In this document: positions 1-8,530 of the stretch, piece after piece
How positions within the stretch are numbered: position 1 is the first letter of the stretch
Layout: the number at the start of each line of letters is the position of its first letter
DNA from: Pseudomonas rubra
GTDB taxonomy: Bacteria; Pseudomonadota; Gammaproteobacteria; Pseudomonadales; Pseudomonadaceae
Length of the DNA stretch: 64,000 nucleotides
Direction of reading: 5' to 3'
NCBI RefSeq assembly: GCF_028656935.1
Contig: NZ_JAMDGZ010000052.1
Location: 1 to 64,000, forward strand
Made by a program: the position numbers and the translations under genes
Notes under the pieces: generated by a model
Database searches by the model: none
Seen by the model: only the letters and a program-made list of their open reading frames with translations
Told to the model about the DNA's origin: nothing

Positions 1-41
1 GTTGCAACGTGCCATGGCCTATGGGAGCGGCGTTGTTAGCC
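1..41. repeat. 41-bp intergenic repeat, copy 1
   Basis: These 41 bases match positions 11762-11802 at 38 of 41 sites. Both copies lie just past the stop codon of a minus-strand gene (81 here, 11806 there). The second copy is joined to a REP cluster, so this one may be the end of a similar cluster outside the window. I do not recognise a named family. Confidence 0.7.
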
Positions 42-80
42 TTTGTGTAAGGCGAACCTATGCCGCGATAGACTAAGACC

Positions 81-779
81 TCATAACCGCCCAGGCCCCT
101 GCAAACGCGGCGCCCAGTCCTCCACCTCAACCTTCTCCAGGCGTCGTGACAAGGTCCTGCGCCAGGACTCAACCAACGGCAGCTCCAAACACTGGCGAAT
201 CACCTCAAGGTCGACCTGCTTGTCGAACAACACCGACGACAAGCGCGCCACCGACCATTGCGGGTGTGGCCGTTCGATCAGTTCGATGTTCTTCCCTGCC
301 GCCAGCACGCCCTCTTCCAGCACCCGGTAGTACCAGCCGGTGCGGCCGCTCTGCTGGACACGCAGCGACATGTCCTTTACCCCAAAGCGATCGTTGAGTT
401 TCCAGCACGGCATGCGCCCTTGGGAGATTTCCAGCAGAGCAGTGCCTGCACGAAAGCGATCGCCCAGGCACACGTTCTGTTCGGTCAGGCCAAGGGTGCT
501 GAGGTTTTCACCGAAGGCACCCGGCGCTTGCAACAGTGCAAGCTCACCCAGCTCTGCCGCCCAGGCCGCGTAGTGTTCGCGCGGGTAGTGATGGATGGCC
601 TTTTCGATCCCGCCATGCACGCGCAAGTCACCCTGCTCGTCGCCAGCCAGGCCCAGTTCGGTGACTGCGACCTCGCCGTCACGCGGGGTCTTGGCGATGG
701 CGCTGGAGGAGCCTGGGCGGGTAAAGGGCACGGCGCGGCCGGTCAATACGCTTTGCAGTTGCAGGTGCTGTCCCAGCAT
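81..779 (-). CDS. MOSC domain protein, YiiM-like
   Basis: A 232-residue protein of the MOSC (MOCO sulfurase C-terminal) family, close in length and pattern to E. coli YiiM. The family is linked to molybdenum-cofactor-dependent reduction of N-hydroxylated bases and similar compounds; the substrate here is unknown. The family patterns GLAGDEQGDLRVHGGIEKAIHHYP (read as GDEQGDLRVHGG then KAIHHYP, about residues 47-66) and FGENLSTLGL are visible. No signal peptide is seen, so it should be cytoplasmic. The ATG at 779 follows a GAGGAGTG ribosome site. Seven bases separate it from the stop of the MarR-type gene upstream, so the two are probably co-transcribed. Confidence 0.88.
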   Translation of the reverse strand: MLGQHLQLQSVLTGRAVPFTRPGSSSAIAKTPRDGEVAVTELGLAGDEQGDLRVHGGIEKAIHHYPREHYAAWAAELGELALLQAPGAFGENLSTLGLTEQNVCLGDRFRAGTALLEISQGRMPCWKLNDRFGVKDMSLRVQQSGRTGWYYRVLEEGVLAAGKNIELIERPHPQWSVARLSSVLFDKQVDLEVIRQCLELPLVESWRRTLSRRLEKVEVEDWAPRLQGPGRL

Positions 780-786
780 GGGTGAT

Positions 787-1347
787 TCACTCCTCTACAG
801 GTTCGGCCAGCTGATGCTCTCGGCAAATCAGCTCGCGCTCTGGCGCGGTCAGCGGCTCCTGGGTCAGTTCACAGAAGCCGCCTTTGGTGGTGGTGCGATG
901 GAAACGGCAGGTTTTGCACAGGCCAAAGCCCGGCACATTTTCATGGCGTTGGATGTTGCGCAGCAAGTCGCTGAGCAGGCCTTCGAGGGCCTGCGCCTGT
1001 GCGCCCATGCGCTGAGCTGCCGCGGCGAGAAAGTCCGGTGGCATCACCGAAGCCAGCAGCTCCCGGGCCGCTGGTGTCAGCGCCAGGTGCACGCTGCGCT
1101 TGTCCCGCACGTCCTGGGTCTTGACCAGCAAGCCCTTGGCCTCCAGGGCCTTGAGCGATTGCGAGACCGTGCCCTTGGTCAACCCCAGGTACTCGGTGAC
1201 GGCCAACGGTGTGTTGGAGTAGCGATTGCAGCGCGCCAGGTAGAGCAAGGCACTGAGCTGTATCGGTTGCAGGTCGGCCAGCAGCGGGTGCTGGCGAAAC
1301 CAGACGCGGGTCAGGCTGGAGAGCCGTTCCAACAGGTCGAATAGCAC
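787..1347 (-). CDS. MarR-family regulator with C-terminal Cys cluster
   Basis: A winged-helix regulator of 186 residues. The DNA-binding part (about residues 25-100) has a recognition helix in LTKGTVSQSLKALEAKGLL and the wing DVRDKRSVHLALT. The C-terminal tail carries Cys144, Cys147, Cys159 and Cys175 with His150 and His178, spaced C-x2-C-x11-C-x15-C, which looks like a metal or iron-sulfur site and is not in classical MarR. The frame stays open upstream to 1857, but that stretch is antisense to the next gene; the GTG at 1347 with GAGG seven bases before it is the better start. It is divergent from the periplasmic protein gene at 1462 and probably controls it and itself. Confidence 0.82.
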   Translation of the reverse strand: MLFDLLERLSSLTRVWFRQHPLLADLQPIQLSALLYLARCNRYSNTPLAVTEYLGLTKGTVSQSLKALEAKGLLVKTQDVRDKRSVHLALTPAARELLASVMPPDFLAAAAQRMGAQAQALEGLLSDLLRNIQRHENVPGFGLCKTCRFHRTTTKGGFCELTQEPLTAPERELICREHQLAEPVEE

Positions 1348-1376
1348 GCTTGAGCCTCGATCAATGACGTTGATAA

Positions 1377-1397
1377 ATAGTATCGGATAGAAACTAT
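1377..1397. promoter_or_regulatory. Inverted repeat, candidate operator in divergent promoter region
   Basis: ATAGT and ACTAT form a perfect 5-bp inverted repeat with an 11-bp spacer. It lies next to the -35 box of the rightward promoter and 30 bp upstream of the MarR-type start codon, where an operator for that regulator would be expected. The arms are short, so this is tentative. Confidence 0.4.
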
Positions 1398-1398
1398 A

Positions 1399-1426
1399 TT
1401 GACAAAGGGCAGGAGCGGCATAGGAT
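1399..1426 (+). promoter_or_regulatory. Sigma-70-type promoter for the gene at 1462
   Basis: TTGACA at 1399-1404 and TAGGAT at 1421-1426 are separated by 16 bp. The spacing and boxes fit a housekeeping promoter, and the start codon is 36 bp beyond the -10 box. Confidence 0.55.
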
Positions 1427-1461
1427 AAACGGTATCGATCCGACACCAACAGGAGATGACC

Positions 1462-2196
1462 ATGAAACTTACCCTCGCCTTTACCTTGAGCCTGATCGCC
1501 GCCCAGGCCTGGGCCCATGAAACGCCCGGCATCAGCAGCGCCAAAGGCAATGCCGAGGCCGCCTTCGACCTGGTCCAGACCCGGGTCTTCAAACAAGGCG
1601 ACAACCTTGTATTCGAGCAACTGGTCGACGGCCAGGCCGGCAGCCGCCTGCCCACGGCCAAGGGCAGCTTTGCCGGCGCCGAGGTCTACAGTTATGTCTG
1701 GCCTACCAGCCTGGACAGCAGCAGTGTCGGCTTTGAGGCCAAGGCCGGGATTCTCGCCCTGGCCCTGACCTCGCACCCGGACTTCGACGATACCCCGCAA
1801 CTGGATGAAAACCGCGATGGCAAGAAAGACAACGACGGTGGCCTCTGGCATTCGCACTGGGTGGTATTGAGCAAGGACGACAGTTGCGGCCCGGGCGGGC
1901 TCAAGGTGCGCGACATTCCCGAGGGGGCGAAGCCCAAGCTGCCCGCTACCTGGCCCGGTGCACCGATCTACATCGACTCACCCGGCTATGACCTGCGCGT
2001 CAACCAGAATGCCGCGCGCATCAGCGTGCCGTTGGCCGCCGTGGGCTTCCCGCAGAGTTTCAACTACGACGGCGTGACCGCAGCGCTGAAGGTCAATGCC
2101 GACCTGCACAACCCGCTGTTGTGCGTCAGCAGCGTGTGGGACATCAGCTCCGGCGACCTGTCGCTGCCGGGCACCTGGAAGCTCAAGCAGCAGTGA
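1462..2196 (+). CDS. Periplasmic protein of unknown function
   Basis: A 244-residue protein with a clear cleavable signal peptide (residues 1-18, cleavage after AQAWA), so it is exported to the periplasm. The mature part contains an acidic, aspartate-rich stretch near residues 108-120 (LDENRDGKKDNDGG) that resembles a calcium-binding loop, followed by WHSHW. There are two well separated cysteines that could form a disulfide. I do not recognise a family. The ATG at 1462 is chosen over the one at 1456 because AGGAG at 1451-1455 is properly spaced only for 1462. It is divergent from the MarR-type gene and has its own promoter and a stem-loop after the stop. Confidence 0.8.
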   Translation: MKLTLAFTLSLIAAQAWAHETPGISSAKGNAEAAFDLVQTRVFKQGDNLVFEQLVDGQAGSRLPTAKGSFAGAEVYSYVWPTSLDSSSVGFEAKAGILALALTSHPDFDDTPQLDENRDGKKDNDGGLWHSHWVVLSKDDSCGPGGLKVRDIPEGAKPKLPATWPGAPIYIDSPGYDLRVNQNAARISVPLAAVGFPQSFNYDGVTAALKVNADLHNPLLCVSSVWDISSGDLSLPGTWKLKQQ

Positions 2197-2230
2197 ACAA
2201 CAGGAGAACCGCTAATCGTACCGTGGGCAA

Positions 2231-2253
2231 AAGGCTGGCATTTTGCTAGCCTT
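2231..2253 (+). terminator. Stem-loop after the periplasmic protein gene
   Basis: AAGGCTGGC pairs with GCTAGCCTT (9 bp, one G-T pair) around an ATTTT loop, 34 bp past the stop codon. No run of T follows, so termination is plausible but unproven. Confidence 0.45.
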
Positions 2254-2327
2254 CGCGGATCTCCATCGATAAGCCGATAGCGCTCTCACCCCGTGTTGTC
2301 GCTATTGGCTATACACGAGAATCTGCC

Positions 2328-3533
2328 TTGAGTCGCACGAAGCTTATGCAACTTTTTGAGGACGAAGACTCCCGCGGTTACATCTGTATCGACTGCCTGG
2401 ACGATTCCCTTCTCAAATCAATGTTCAGCAATCAACCCAACAAGCCATGCAGGGTATGCCAACACTCTGAGTATCCTGCGGTTCGCGTGCAACGCCTGGT
2501 AACCAGCTTGTTGCGAGTTATCCCTGAACGCTTCGCCCACGTGCAAATCACCCAAGGCGAGCAGTCAGGACAGTCGCTTGCGCAGGTTGTCGAATGCGTC
2601 ATCGCCTGCCCTGGTACCGCGCTTTCTGAAGAAATGGCTGCAATGCTGATCGAGCATGACGGCAGTTTTTTCCATGAAGGCGCATCGTATTGCAGGATTC
2701 CCGGCGAACTGGACACAGCATCAGACCGCAGCGTGTTTCTGGCAAACCGCTGGCAATCCATTGCCGATGAGTTGACTCATCGCCAACGCTTTTTCAACGA
2801 CCGCGCGCAGACGTTCTTTGCGAAATTGTTCGAAGAGGCCACGCAAGCCATCCGTCAGTCGTTGTTCGATCGAAACCCCGCCGTCACCACCCTGCTAAAA
2901 CAGGGTAAACAACTGTATCGCGCGCGTCGCTTTGACCATGACACAGACTTCACGAACTTTCAGAAAGACCCGGGGTTGCACCTGGGCGCTCCACCCAAGC
3001 AAAGAGCAGGCGACAATCGCATGAACTGCGCCGGGATATCGTTGTTCTATGCGGCGCAGGACATCGCCACCAGCATTGCCGAAATTCGCCCCTCTGTTGG
3101 CGATCGGATTGCGCTGGCCAGGTTCAGGACCACACGCCCACTCAAACTGTTCGACTTCACCGGCCTTGACCGACCCCGCGAGCACCAACGCGTCAGCGAC
3201 TTCAGCAGCAATTACGAAGAGCGCCGCATACTGCAAGCCTTGCTCAATGACCTGCACCGGCTGATCGCCCGCCCCGTTCGCCGGGACAGCTCCCACTATA
3301 TTGTTACCCAGGCGATGGCCGAGTACCTCAACCACAAACACGAGGAAGCTTTTGACGGCATCAAGTTCAGTTCTTCGCAAAACGCAGGAGGGGTGAACAT
3401 TGTGCTGTTCGCAGAGAGAGCAGAATCATCCGGGCAAGCTGTTGCCGAATGGGAGCCGGTCTTTCCCGTTGCCTTCGACGACCGATTGTGCCAGCACCAG
3501 GTCAAAGCGGTTCAATACCAAGGCGATTGGTAG
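2328..3533 (+). CDS. HEPN/RES N-terminal plus RES domain protein
   Basis: A 401-residue protein in two parts. The N-terminal part starts with a CxxC...CxxC zinc-like pair (YICIDCLDD, then PCRVCQHS, residues 18-47) and resembles the HEPN/RES-NTD domain. The C-terminal part (about 190-395) is a RES domain: LYRARRF, NRMNCAGISLFYAA and TSIAEIRP supply the conserved Arg, Tyr and Glu, ending in QNAGGVNIVLF. RES toxins such as MbcT, Res and ParT degrade or transfer NAD. The usual partner, a small Xre/MbcA antitoxin gene, is absent on both sides. The start may be TTG 2328, with GAGA upstream, or ATG 2346. Confidence 0.8.
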   Translation: MSRTKLMQLFEDEDSRGYICIDCLDDSLLKSMFSNQPNKPCRVCQHSEYPAVRVQRLVTSLLRVIPERFAHVQITQGEQSGQSLAQVVECVIACPGTALSEEMAAMLIEHDGSFFHEGASYCRIPGELDTASDRSVFLANRWQSIADELTHRQRFFNDRAQTFFAKLFEEATQAIRQSLFDRNPAVTTLLKQGKQLYRARRFDHDTDFTNFQKDPGLHLGAPPKQRAGDNRMNCAGISLFYAAQDIATSIAEIRPSVGDRIALARFRTTRPLKLFDFTGLDRPREHQRVSDFSSNYEERRILQALLNDLHRLIARPVRRDSSHYIVTQAMAEYLNHKHEEAFDGIKFSSSQNAGGVNIVLFAERAESSGQAVAEWEPVFPVAFDDRLCQHQVKAVQYQGDW

Positions 3534-3577
3534 CGCACGCTAGGCAAACAATCAACGGCCTCGCTATGCTGGAGGTC

Positions 3578-3964
3578 ATGAACGCCAGCCTCCCTACTCG
3601 CACCCCCTGCCCGCCCGGCGCCTGTGACTGCGGCCGCGAAACGCTGCAGGATCCGCGCATCCTGCGGCTGACCCGCGAGGAAGAAAAACGCCTGCTGCAG
3701 CGCCTGGAAAATGTGCAGAGCCTGGCGGACCTGGAGCACATGCAGCAGCGTTTGTATGAGCAGTTGGGGATTCGTGTGCAGATCACCCCAAGCTTCAATG
3801 AGGTGCGGACCATGCGCGGTATCAGTATCCAGATTGAGGATCTGCCGGGCTTGTGCCGCAAGACCCGGCAGAGCATTCCGGCGGCGATCCGCCGGGCATT
3901 GGAGAAGCAGCCGGAGATTGCCTACCGGCTGCTCGATGCCCATGACCTGTTGCGCGATGCCTGA
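3578..3964 (+). CDS. Small conserved-looking protein of unknown function
   Basis: A protein of about 128 residues with an N-terminal cysteine group (TPCPPGACDCGRE, near residues 8-20) and then a charged helical region rich in Glu, Arg and Leu. No signal peptide or membrane segment is visible, so it is probably cytoplasmic. Codon use matches neighbouring genes. GGAGG at 3571-3575 is only two bases from the ATG at 3578; the ATG at 3566 has no ribosome site, so the start is uncertain by four codons. The gene follows the RES gene by 44 bp on the same strand, but there is no sign it is an antitoxin. Family not recognised. Confidence 0.65.
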   Translation: MNASLPTRTPCPPGACDCGRETLQDPRILRLTREEEKRLLQRLENVQSLADLEHMQQRLYEQLGIRVQITPSFNEVRTMRGISIQIEDLPGLCRKTRQSIPAAIRRALEKQPEIAYRLLDAHDLLRDA

Positions 3965-3994
3965 CACAGCAGCGCGGGGCAAGCTGACTGCGAC

Positions 3995-4939
3995 CTAAAT
4001 ATCCCGGCCGATAAAACTGTCCGGATCCTCCACCGCCACCCGCCGCCACTTCAGCAAGCGCCCGTCGATCGCCGCCAACCCCAGGGCAATCAGCCCCATA
4101 CCGATAAAGTGCCTGGTCTCCAGACGCTCCCCCAGCACCAGCACGCCAAGCACGATGGCACTGAGCGGAATCAGGAAGGTCACCAGCATCAGGTTGGTCG
4201 CCCCGGCCGTGGCCAGGATACGAAAGAACACCACATAGGCCAGCGCGGTGGAAAGCAACACCAAACCGGCCACCGCCGCCCAGGTTGTCAGGCTTGGCGC
4301 GGTCAGCCTCCAGGGTAGGTCGATCAGCAACGCCAGCGGCACCAACAAGATGGCCGACGCACTGATCTGTCCGGTGGCAGTGATCAGCGGCGCCACCCCC
4401 ATGACCTTGAAGCGCCGCCCGTAAACCCCGGCCACGGCGTATGACAAGGCCGCCGCCAACACCGCCAATTGTGCCCACAGGTTGCCGTCCAAGCCGGACC
4501 AAGCCGCCGAGCCAATCATGATCGCCACTCCGACAAAGCCCAGCGCAACACCGGCCAGCTTGTTGACGCTGATGTTTTCGTCCTCGGTCAGCAGGTGCGC
4601 AACGATCACCGCAAACAGCGGCGTGGTGGCATTGAGGATCGAGGCCAGGCCGCTGCCGATGCGGGCCTGGCCCCAGACGATCAGGCAGAATGGCAGCAGG
4701 TTGTTGAGCAGCCCCATGACCAAAAACGCCCGCCAGATCCGCCACTCTCGCGGCATGTACAGCCCCAGTAGCCGTACCAGCGCAAGCAGTACCAGCGCCG
4801 CCAGCCCCACGCGCAGCATCACCAGGGTCAAAGGCGGCAGTTCCTTCACGGCAATACCATTGAAGAAGAACGAACCGCCCCACAGTATCGACAGGGCAGT
4901 CAACAGGCCCCACTCCCTCAGGCTCATGACTTTGTTCAT
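3995..4939 (-). CDS. DMT-superfamily (EamA) transporter
   Basis: A 314-residue inner-membrane protein with about ten hydrophobic segments arranged as two EamA repeats. The first repeat opens with LTALSILWGGSFFFNGIAVK, typical of RhaT/YdcZ-like drug/metabolite transporters that export amino acids or small metabolites; the substrate cannot be predicted. The ATG at 4939 is preceded by GAGGAG at good spacing, whereas the open frame to 5014 has no ribosome site. The gene is divergent from a GcvA-type LysR gene at 5090, a common arrangement in which the regulator controls the exporter. Confidence 0.88.
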   Translation of the reverse strand: MNKVMSLREWGLLTALSILWGGSFFFNGIAVKELPPLTLVMLRVGLAALVLLALVRLLGLYMPREWRIWRAFLVMGLLNNLLPFCLIVWGQARIGSGLASILNATTPLFAVIVAHLLTEDENISVNKLAGVALGFVGVAIMIGSAAWSGLDGNLWAQLAVLAAALSYAVAGVYGRRFKVMGVAPLITATGQISASAILLVPLALLIDLPWRLTAPSLTTWAAVAGLVLLSTALAYVVFFRILATAGATNLMLVTFLIPLSAIVLGVLVLGERLETRHFIGMGLIALGLAAIDGRLLKWRRVAVEDPDSFIGRDI

Positions 4940-5089
4940 CGTGGCTAACTCCTCAAACGGGCGATCGAGATTGAGCTCTGCTAAGGTCAATCGGCAGCCT
5001 CTGGAGCTCTTCAATGCCAGTATTCAAGGGCACCAGCACCACGACAAACGAGCATTTTTCGCCAGATGATTGAGGTGAATTAAAGCATC

Positions 5090-5959
5090 ATGACCCTACC
5101 CTCACTCAGCGCCTTGCGCGCCTTCGAAGCCGCCGCCCGGCATGTCAGTATCACCCTTGCCGCCCGCGAGTTGTGCGTCACCCCCGGTGCGGTCAGCCTG
5201 CAGATCAAGGAACTGGAAGCGGCCCTGGGCGTGCGGTTGTTCGTCCGCCGCCCGCGCAGCCTCAGCCTCACCCCGGAGGGCGAGGACTATTTCGCGACCC
5301 TGCGCAGCGCCTTTCGCATGATTCGTGAGGCCACCAGTGCCCTCACTACTCGCGCCAGGCAACAGGTACTGACGCTGAGTTGCACACCCGGGTTTGCCGT
5401 ACAGTGGCTGCTGCCACGGCTAGGCGGTTTCGAGGCGCAGCAGAGCGGTGTCGATGTACGCATCAGCGCCTGCAAGCGCCTGGTGGATTTCGCCCGCGAC
5501 GGCATCGACCTGGCGGTGCGTCATGGCTATGGCCGCTATGACGGGCTGGTCGCCGAACGCTTGCTGGACGATGATCTGGTGCCGGTGTGCAGCCCGCACT
5601 TGCGCAACATCCACGCCCTGCACCAACCCAACGACCTTGCCAGCGTGCACCTGCTGCACGATGAGCACCGCCACGACTGGCGGATGTGGCTGGATGCAGC
5701 CAGGGCGCCACAGGTGCAGGCCAGTGGCGGTACCTTGTTCGTAGACAGCAACGGCACGATTGAAGCGGCCAAGGCGGGGCTCGGCGTGGCGCTGGTGCGC
5801 CGCGGCTTTGTGCAGCGGGAGCTGGATGAAGGCATGCTGGTGACGCCCTTTGCACAGGGCATCGCCAGTGAGCTGGCGTATTACCTGGTGTACCCGGCGA
5901 CGGCACTGGAACGGCCGCAGGTGGCCGGGTTTCGTCAGTGGTTGCTGGCTTGTCGCTAG
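5090..5959 (+). CDS. LysR-family regulator, GcvA-like
   Basis: A 289-residue LysR regulator. The N-terminal helix-turn-helix (residues 1-65) has LSALRAFEAAARHVSITLAA and TPGAVSLQIKELEAALG, close to GcvA/AmpR-type members, and is followed by a periplasmic-binding-like effector domain with a GcvA-type pattern (VDFARDGIDLAVRHGYGRYDGL). The 150-bp gap to the divergent EamA transporter gene should hold its operator. The effector is unknown; amino acids or export substrates are the usual inducers in this context. Confidence 0.88.
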   Translation: MTLPSLSALRAFEAAARHVSITLAARELCVTPGAVSLQIKELEAALGVRLFVRRPRSLSLTPEGEDYFATLRSAFRMIREATSALTTRARQQVLTLSCTPGFAVQWLLPRLGGFEAQQSGVDVRISACKRLVDFARDGIDLAVRHGYGRYDGLVAERLLDDDLVPVCSPHLRNIHALHQPNDLASVHLLHDEHRHDWRMWLDAARAPQVQASGGTLFVDSNGTIEAAKAGLGVALVRRGFVQRELDEGMLVTPFAQGIASELAYYLVYPATALERPQVAGFRQWLLACR

Positions 5960-5998
5960 CAGGGATTGCTTTGCAGCCCATCGCCGGGCAAGTCGGTC

Positions 5999-8476
5999 TT
6001 ACCAGTTATAGGTCAGGTCAGTGGTAATGGTCCGCCCTTCGCCGTAGTAGCAATCCACATCACTGGTGCAACGGCTGACATAGACCTTGTCTTCGAGGTT
6101 CTGCAGGTTGACCTGCAGTTTCACGCCCTTCAGACGCAACGGCGACTGCTGCAAGTCGTAGGAGAGCATGCCGTCGTACACGGTGTAGGACGGAATGCTG
6201 AAGTGATCCTCGGCCCAGTCGGTACCGTCACTGCCACGCACGTAACGCGCACCCAGGCCCATGCCGAGGCCTGCAAGCGGCGTGTCGCCGGTAAAGTGAT
6301 AATCCAGCCACAACGATGCGGTCATCGGCGGCGTACCGGAAGGGTGGCGGCCCTCGCGGCCATCGTTGTCCTTGGTGTAGACCACATCGTTACGCGACAC
6401 CGATGCGATCAGGCCCAGGTTGTCGGTCAGGTTGGCCTTGCCTTCAAGCTCGACCCCGCGTGAACGCAGTTCGCCGACCTGGCTGTTACTGCCGGGGTTG
6501 GCAACATCGCTGGTGAGCACGTTCTGCTGTTTGATCTCGTAGACCGATAGCTGGATGAAGCTATCCTGGCCCGGCGGTTGATACTTGATACCGGCCTCGA
6601 CCTGCTTGCCGGTGGACGGCTCGAAGGGTTTGTGCGCGTAGTCGGCACCGGCAAGCGGCAGGAAGGACTCGGAATAGCTCAGGTACGGCGTGACACCGTT
6701 GTCAAAGGCGTAACCAAGGCCGGCTCGGCCGGTGAATTTCTCATCCTTGGAGCTGCTCGGACGCTCATTCGACAGGGGCTCCTTGTTGACCGCCTCAGCC
6801 CAGTCGTAACGTCCCCCCAGGGTCAGGAACCACTGATCCCATTTGAGCTGATCCTGCACGTACAGGCCGGTCTGGCGAATGGTGCGATCCCACTTGTACG
6901 GCTGAGCGAAGTTCAGCGCCTGACCGTACACCGGTTTGTACAGATCGATGATTGGCGGATTGCGGTCGTATCTGCCGAGGAACTGCGAGTTGGAGTGGTA
7001 GTAATCAACGCCGATCAACAGGGTATGGGCGAGGTCGAAGGTGTTGAATTTGGCCTGGGCCATGTTGTCGATGCCGAACACCTTGTTGCGTTGCGCCCAG
7101 TCCACGCCATAGCGGGTCATGGCGCTCTGGTCGTCGGCCCCGGTAACCGGGTTGGGCACGAAGGCGTAACCGTGCAGCGGCGCCCGGAATTTGTCGTCGA
7201 CGTAGGCGTAGCGGGTGTTTTGTTTGAGGGTCCAGACGTCGTCCAGTTCATGGCTGATTTCATAGCCGAAGGTGTATTGCTCGCGATCGTAGGAATTGAC
7301 CCCCGGCTCACCGATGAATCGGCTGCGCTTGATTCGCCCGTTGGGGCTGGCGAACACCGTGCCCACCGCAGGCAGGCCCTGGGCTTCAGGTACGCCGTTG
7401 TCGCGCTGGTAGTGGCCGTATACGGTCAGGCGGGTCTGCTCGTTGGGGCTCCAGGTCAGGCTCGGGGCAATCATGTAGCGCTGCTGCTCGACGTAGTCGA
7501 TCTCGCCGTTCTTATCCAGGCCCATGCCAGTCACGCGGTACTGGTACTCACCCTGGTCATCCACTGGGCCGGCAAAGTCGAAAGCGCCGTAACGCCGGTC
7601 CTGGCTGCCGCCACCAAGCTTGACTTCATGCAGCGGCGTGGCGGTCGGGCGCTTGGAGACCATGTTGATCAAACCGCCGGGCTGGTTCTGCCCATAGAGC
7701 ACCGAAGCCGGGCCCTTCATCACCTCGATGCGCTCCAGGGCATAGGGGTCGATCTGCAGCGCACCCCCGGTACTGCCACCGCCGTACGGCAGGTGCAGGC
7801 CGTCCAGGTACAGCGGCGTCGGGCTGAAGCCTCGGGAGGTGGGTTCGTCGAAAACCCCCACGCGGTCGGAGAAACCGCCACCGGTGATCCCCGGGGTGTA
7901 GCGCAGGGCCTGGGTGACCGTCTGCGAGCCCAGCGACGTGATTTCGTCCTGGGTGATGACGTTGATGGTCTGCGGCACTTCCAGCACCGAGGTATCGGTC
8001 TTGGTTGCCGTGCCGGTGCGCTTGGCCACATAACCCTGGACCGGGCCCCAGGCCGTTTCACCGGCAGTGGAGACGATCTGCGTCAGGCCCAGTTCCAGCG
8101 CCCCGCTCTGCTCGGCGGGCAGCAGGTTCCAGGTGCCGCCGGCGGTAATGTTGAGGTTAAGGCCGGTGCCATTCAAGGCCTGGGTTGCCGCTTGCTCGGG
8201 CGTGAACTGGCCGTTGACCGCCGCCGATTGCTTGCCCTGCAGCAGCGTAGGCTTGACCGACAGCACCCGGCCAGACTGGCGGGCGATGCGACTGAGGGCT
8301 TCGCCCAGGTCACCGGCCGGGATATCAAAGCGTTGGCTGGCGCTGATGCTGCTGTCGGTTTGCGCCAGGGCCAGCAGCGGCGCGCTGCTGCCCAGGGCAA
8401 TGGCAAGGGCCAGCAGGCTGGGTCGGATCATGGAGTCGGGCATGGAAGTGTTGGCTCGTTGGAGGTTGTTGTCCAT
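5999..8476 (-). CDS. TonB-dependent siderophore receptor with STN domain (CSS-A)
   Basis: An outer-membrane receptor and transducer of 825 residues. In order: signal peptide (cleavage near residue 38, LLALAQ), STN signalling domain (about 45-105, FDIPAGDLGEALSRIARQSG), plug domain (about 165-275, with VPQTINVITQDEI, GFSPTPLYLDGL and LERIEVMKGPASVLYGQ), and a 22-strand barrel ending YNW. The end carries a cysteine pair before CYYGEGR, as in FhuA/FoxA/FiuA receptors, pointing to a hydroxamate such as ferrichrome or ferrioxamine. It is the last gene of sigma-FecR-receptor. The start has no clear ribosome site; ATG at 8443 or 8431 is also possible. Confidence 0.9.
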   Translation of the reverse strand: MDNNLQRANTSMPDSMIRPSLLALAIALGSSAPLLALAQTDSSISASQRFDIPAGDLGEALSRIARQSGRVLSVKPTLLQGKQSAAVNGQFTPEQAATQALNGTGLNLNITAGGTWNLLPAEQSGALELGLTQIVSTAGETAWGPVQGYVAKRTGTATKTDTSVLEVPQTINVITQDEITSLGSQTVTQALRYTPGITGGGFSDRVGVFDEPTSRGFSPTPLYLDGLHLPYGGGSTGGALQIDPYALERIEVMKGPASVLYGQNQPGGLINMVSKRPTATPLHEVKLGGGSQDRRYGAFDFAGPVDDQGEYQYRVTGMGLDKNGEIDYVEQQRYMIAPSLTWSPNEQTRLTVYGHYQRDNGVPEAQGLPAVGTVFASPNGRIKRSRFIGEPGVNSYDREQYTFGYEISHELDDVWTLKQNTRYAYVDDKFRAPLHGYAFVPNPVTGADDQSAMTRYGVDWAQRNKVFGIDNMAQAKFNTFDLAHTLLIGVDYYHSNSQFLGRYDRNPPIIDLYKPVYGQALNFAQPYKWDRTIRQTGLYVQDQLKWDQWFLTLGGRYDWAEAVNKEPLSNERPSSSKDEKFTGRAGLGYAFDNGVTPYLSYSESFLPLAGADYAHKPFEPSTGKQVEAGIKYQPPGQDSFIQLSVYEIKQQNVLTSDVANPGSNSQVGELRSRGVELEGKANLTDNLGLIASVSRNDVVYTKDNDGREGRHPSGTPPMTASLWLDYHFTGDTPLAGLGMGLGARYVRGSDGTDWAEDHFSIPSYTVYDGMLSYDLQQSPLRLKGVKLQVNLQNLEDKVYVSRCTSDVDCYYGEGRTITTDLTYNW

Positions 8477-8530
8477 AACGAGGACACGCCAGTGATCGAA
8501 CCCCCTCAGGGAAATCGAAATTATTTTTAT

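Noticed and set aside
787..1857. A 356-residue version of the MarR-type protein
   Set aside because: The extra N-terminal part runs antisense through the periplasmic protein gene and lacks a ribosome site; GTG 1347 fits better.
2328..3964. Toxin-antitoxin pair made of the RES protein and the small downstream protein
   Set aside because: The small protein has no Xre-type helix-turn-helix or MbcA-like pattern and follows rather than precedes the RES gene by 44 bp.
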